A DNA stretch of 64,000 bases, taken from the NCBI GenBank assembly GCA_002490835.1, contig DKUU01000014.1, positions 8,510 through 72,509 of the forward strand. Direction: 5' to 3'. Position 1 is the first letter of the stretch; every line of letters starts with the position of its first letter. The translations under genes were made by a program, and so were the position numbers. The DNA is from Lachnospiraceae bacterium UBA7196. GTDB taxonomy: Bacteria; Bacillota; Clostridia; Lachnospirales; Lachnospiraceae. This document shows positions 60,773 through 64,000 of this stretch, in pieces. The notes under the pieces were generated by a model, which did not search any database, was not told the origin of the DNA, and saw only the letters and a list, made by a program, of their open reading frames with translations.

Positions 60773-60807
60773 AACTGTCGGGAAGGAAGATATCCCGGCA
60801 GTTTTTT
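60773..60807 (+). terminator. Intrinsic terminator after the GGDEF gene
   Basis: AACTGTCGGGA pairs with TCCCGGCAGTT (one G-U) and is followed by TTTTTT. Confidence 0.88.
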
Positions 60808-60972
60808 GATTTAGATACCATTCAATATGCTGCATTTTGTAAGGTAATTTTAGGGAGTTCGCAATGTGACTGTAAGATAAAGGAGTTATCCTGTAAAAAA
60901 TAGAACAAAGCAAAGCGCTGCCTGCCGCAAAGTGAATGGTGTGAAAACGGCGGCGCGGAAATGGAGGAAACC

Positions 60973-61344
60973 ATGAAAAATAGAATCATTGCGAGAGTCG
61001 GCGTTACCGCCTTGGCAGTATTGGGGTTTTGTATCGTCTTTACGGGGCTTCGTCTGGGAACGGCAGGGTCTTACTATTATGTGCGGATCGATAACAGTAA
61101 GATCAGGGAGAACGATTCAAAAGGCGGTGTGGTTGATTTCAAGGGAAGTCTTGACTACCTGTACACACTGCCCGCTTATAATGAAAAGGGCAGGGAAAAA
61201 GAGATCACCTTCGGAACCTCAAGGCAGTTGAGAGAGGGAGCGTATCTGAAACTTTCGGTAAGTCCGCTGCGGGGTGTTGTGGAGTGGAAGGAAGTGGAGT
61301 ATGAGGAGCTGTCGGCGGATGTGCTGGAAAAGTTTGGGAAATAG
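60973..61344 (+). CDS. YxeA-like small membrane-anchored protein
   Basis: The 123-residue protein has an N-terminal helix (VGVTALAVLGFCIVFTGLRL) and an external YxeA/DUF1093-like domain (GSYYYVRIDNSKIRENDSKG, then LDYLYTLPAYNEKGREKEIT). Function is unknown; in Bacillus such proteins accompany exporters. ATG 60973 has GGAGG five bases upstream; an ATG at 60961 overlaps that site. Confidence 0.82.
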   Translation: MKNRIIARVGVTALAVLGFCIVFTGLRLGTAGSYYYVRIDNSKIRENDSKGGVVDFKGSLDYLYTLPAYNEKGREKEITFGTSRQLREGAYLKLSVSPLRGVVEWKEVEYEELSADVLEKFGK

Positions 61345-61351
61345 AAAGTGA

Positions 61352-61382
61352 GGCTGTACACGCGCTGCTTCGCGTGACAGCC
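61352..61382. terminator. Hairpin between convergent genes
   Basis: GGCTGT-A-CACGCG-CTGCTT-CGCGTG-ACAGCC is a strong stem without a T run. Confidence 0.55.
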
Positions 61383-61392
61383 CCACGGCTTC

Positions 61393-63747
61393 TTATCTGA
61401 TGATTTCTGCTGACAGACTTCCTTTGCGGAAACGGGTATCGCCCTCAGTATTCCACTGAACGGTTCCCGCATCGTCATCATAAACAATATTGGTCAGGCA
61501 GTATTCGCCTTTCTCATAGCCGTAGCCGTCTCCCGCATCCTCGTAAAAGGTGTAGGAAGCGCTTTTTCCGGCATAGACTAAGAGACGGATATCCTGTCCT
61601 TCCATACCGGCGCTTGATTCCTGCGGCTGCGTTGTCGGCAGGATGGCGCCTTCCCGCACAAACAGGGGAATCCGGTCAAGTTCTGCAGGTACTTCAATAC
61701 GCTGCCCACCTTCATATTTGCAGTTGCTGTAAAAATCATACCAGCCGCAGCCGGAAGGCAGATATATGGTTTTCGTCTGTTCGCTCATACCCGCCTGTGA
61801 ATCTGACAGGGGGCTTGTTACCGGACAGACCAAAAGGGAAGGGCCGAACATAAATTCATCACTGATCTTAGCGGCCTGTTGATCCGCGGGAAAATCAAAG
61901 AATAAGGGTTTCATCATCAGGGCATCTTCCCGCCACACGGCGCCCGCGGCGGAATAGAGATAGGGCAGCAGTCGATACCGCAAGCGGATGGCAGCACAGA
62001 GCGCTTCATAGCAGGGATCGCCGTCTGCACCGAACTGCCACGGCTCCTTCGGAAAATCCGTTCCGTGACTGCGGAAAACGGGCAAAAAGGCGCCGTATTG
62101 GAACCAGCGCACATAGAGCTCCCGATACGCGGGGTCTTCCAAGCCCTTGTCATAGTCGCCGTTCCAAAACCACGAAACGCCGCGTTTCACAAAGAATGCG
62201 CCGATGTCAAGCGTCCAGTAAGGCAGGCCGCAGATACTAAACTGCAGACCGGCTACGATTTGCCTGCGCAGTGTTTCCCAGCTTGCGGAAATATCGCCGG
62301 ACCAGAGGATCGTGCCGTATTTCTGACTGCCCGGCCAGCCGCTGCGGGTGAGATTGACGACCCGCTTTTCTTCCGTGCAGGCCCGCTGCCCTTCGTAGAT
62401 GCCCTGCGCGTGATAAAGACAGTAGGCGGCGGACTTTTCTGGCGGCATACAGTTAGCGGCATCCGATACGAACGCATGATACATTTCGCTGGCTTCCGGC
62501 TTCACCTCGCGGCCCCATTCCGGGGTGATCGGCTCGCTGGAATCGCACCACCAGGCGTCCACACCGTGCGCAAATAAGCCCTTATTGACCTGTTCCCAAT
62601 AAAGGCGGCGTCCCTCTGGCAGAAAGGCGTTGTAGATCCCGCCTGCGGCAAGGAGCAGGCCCTTTTCCTGAAATTCCCGATAATTATCGCTTTTGCTGTC
62701 CATCGTAGGCCAGATGGAGATCATGAAGTGAACCTCCATTTCGTGAAGCCTGCGGATCATGTCGGCAGGATCGGGAAAACGGCCGGCGTCAAATGTCTTT
62801 TGCCCCCACAGGCCGTCCGGCCAGCTGATCCAGTCCAGAATCAGCGTGTCGAGGCCAATCTTTTTCTGACGGAACATTTCCGCTGTCGTCAGCAGGTCTT
62901 TCGCGTCCTCGTAGCGCTCCTTCGACTGCATATAGCCGAAAGCCCATTTGGGCAGCAGGGCGGCGCGGCCTGTCAGCCGGCGGACCGCGGCGGGCACATC
63001 GGCAGGCGTATCTGCCAAAATGAAGTAATAGTCCAGATAGGCATCCGCTTCCGTGTACAGATAGGAACCGTACTGCGTGTCGTTGAAGATGGCAGGGCTC
63101 TGCGTGGAGAGCAGGATGCCCCAGTTATGGTCGGATATCAGCACCGGCAGTGATATTTTCAGATTAGCGGGATGGAGATACTGCGTCGTGTGCCGCAGGT
63201 TCCAGACGCCTTCCTCTGCCTGTCCCAGCCCGTAAAGTCGCTCGTTTTCTGAAAAGCTAAGATGCAGTCTGGTATGACACAGTTTCCCTGCCCATACGCG
63301 GTCCGCCTGACGGATCTGCTGTTTCTCCCCGTCTGGCGTCTGTATCTTCTCGATCTCGGTGTTTTCATTGACTACCGTTTGATAGACATCAAATTCTTCC
63401 ACCGTTTTGCTTTCGTATTCCCGTTCCGCAAGAAGCAGGGAACCGTCTGCGCGCAGGAAGCGGATGGAGCCGGAAGCCCTGTCGACCACAGCCTGTAATG
63501 ATTCGGTGATCAGCCGGATTTCCGTGTCGCTTTCCTCCCACGTCCACTGACAGGAAGCGGACAGGTCCGCAAAATTTTCTCCCTGTGCCGTAGAAAACGT
63601 ATCGCCTTTTGTAAAAGAGATGCGAAAGATTCCGCTCTCCTGTGGGATGATGCGCGTAAGCCCCGCTTCCGCTTCCAGATAGAGGGCAGTCTCCTGTCGG
63701 TATGCCTTTGTAATGTTTCGCTTTTTTCTCAGTTCCGCCTGCAGCAT
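61393..63747 (-). CDS. Family 31 alpha-glycosidase (alpha-xylosidase/glucosidase type)
   Basis: The 784-residue protein has an N-terminal beta-sandwich, a GH31 barrel with WISWPDGLWGQKTFDAGRFP, the nucleophile Asp402 in AWWCDSSEP, the acid/base Asp485 in LWSGDISAS, and distal beta-domains. No signal peptide, so it is cytosolic. GH31 covers alpha-glucosidases, alpha-xylosidases and relatives; the sequence alone does not decide. AGGGAGG lies five bases before the start. Confidence 0.93.
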   Translation of the reverse strand: MLQAELRKKRNITKAYRQETALYLEAEAGLTRIIPQESGIFRISFTKGDTFSTAQGENFADLSASCQWTWEESDTEIRLITESLQAVVDRASGSIRFLRADGSLLLAEREYESKTVEEFDVYQTVVNENTEIEKIQTPDGEKQQIRQADRVWAGKLCHTRLHLSFSENERLYGLGQAEEGVWNLRHTTQYLHPANLKISLPVLISDHNWGILLSTQSPAIFNDTQYGSYLYTEADAYLDYYFILADTPADVPAAVRRLTGRAALLPKWAFGYMQSKERYEDAKDLLTTAEMFRQKKIGLDTLILDWISWPDGLWGQKTFDAGRFPDPADMIRRLHEMEVHFMISIWPTMDSKSDNYREFQEKGLLLAAGGIYNAFLPEGRRLYWEQVNKGLFAHGVDAWWCDSSEPITPEWGREVKPEASEMYHAFVSDAANCMPPEKSAAYCLYHAQGIYEGQRACTEEKRVVNLTRSGWPGSQKYGTILWSGDISASWETLRRQIVAGLQFSICGLPYWTLDIGAFFVKRGVSWFWNGDYDKGLEDPAYRELYVRWFQYGAFLPVFRSHGTDFPKEPWQFGADGDPCYEALCAAIRLRYRLLPYLYSAAGAVWREDALMMKPLFFDFPADQQAAKISDEFMFGPSLLVCPVTSPLSDSQAGMSEQTKTIYLPSGCGWYDFYSNCKYEGGQRIEVPAELDRIPLFVREGAILPTTQPQESSAGMEGQDIRLLVYAGKSASYTFYEDAGDGYGYEKGEYCLTNIVYDDDAGTVQWNTEGDTRFRKGSLSAEIIR

Positions 63748-63804
63748 AGATACCTCCCTGTTGGAGCTTTTCTGCTCCCTTTTGTTTTTTCTATTTTAAC
63801 TTGT

Positions 63805-63927
63805 TTGGGGGAGGAATACAAGTGGGAGGAAAAAGCCAACAATCTGACACAGGAACAGTTTGCTGAAAAACTGGACGTTTCCAGACAATCTATTTCTAAA
63901 TGGGAAAGCGGGGTTTCCCAAAGTTAA
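63805..63927 (+). pseudogene. Fragment of an XRE-family helix-turn-helix gene
   Basis: The frame encodes NLTQEQFAEKLDVSRQSISK followed by WESGVSQS and a stop. This is helices 2-4 of an HTH_3 domain, but there is no proper start or first helix, and the stop comes right after the domain core where linker and effector parts are expected. A remnant is more likely than an intact gene. Confidence 0.5.
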
Positions 63928-64000
63928 AGATACCACACCACAAACCCACGCTTACATTACTTCCAAACAATATAATGGTAGTGTCAAGCAATCTATGAAA

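Overview
The window looks like chromosomal DNA from a spore-forming, anaerobic, plant-polysaccharide-degrading clostridium, most likely a Lachnospiraceae gut commensal. The evidence is the sporulation genes (a spoIID-like gene, spoIIQ, sipL), roughly 50% G+C with Clostridia-type Shine-Dalgarno sites, carbohydrate ABC transporters without their own ATPase, class 1B dihydroorotate dehydrogenase (pyrK-pyrD), and glycoside hydrolases of families 2, 9, 31, 53 and 115. No rRNA, tRNA, CRISPR array or intact transposase was recognised.

Layout. 1-8.6 kb: 3' end of ileS, glycogen phosphorylase, and a two-gene chaperone operon (a TPR protein with a degenerate J-like domain plus an HscC-like Hsp70). 8.6-17.4 kb: a galactan/galacto-oligosaccharide locus (two permeases, binding lipoprotein, GH2, LacI regulator, GH53) whose promoter is flanked by two matching operator-like dyads. 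17.5-21.3 kb: hflX and an aconitase-family hydratase. 21.3-25.5 kb: two surface-type proteins and the spoIID-like/spoIIQ pair, with promoter-like sequences for sigma-E and sigma-F. 25.5-30.2 kb: a 290-bp dyad element, an amidohydrolase, a GH9-like lipoprotein without GH9 catalytic residues, plsC and a PrcB-like lipoprotein. 30.3-38.6 kb: pyrC and pyrK-pyrD separated by about 3.4 kb of accessory genes, then sipL.

38.6-42.7 kb: an A+T-rich lipoprotein/XRE-regulator pair, a membrane spermidine-synthase-like protein and an unknown protein. 43-49.6 kb: ispE, a GntR regulator, murI, a DUF1934 protein, a secreted trigger-factor-like lipoprotein and asnS. 49.7-61.3 kb: an NlpC/P60 hydrolase, a receiver-only protein, GH115 overlapping a LytTR/GHKL two-component pair, an ABC-exporter gene set, a GGDEF protein and a YxeA-like protein. 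61.4-64 kb: GH31 on the minus strand and a fragment of an XRE regulator.

The most unusual non-coding signals are two dispersed copies of one structured element (30253-30439 and 38611-38744), whose stems differ by compensatory changes while internal loops are conserved, and the sipL leader. In the latter a terminator hairpin carries the sipL ribosome-binding site in its 3' arm and a sigma-E-like promoter is placed so that transcription would begin inside the hairpin loop. All assignments come from reading the sequence; no database search was run.
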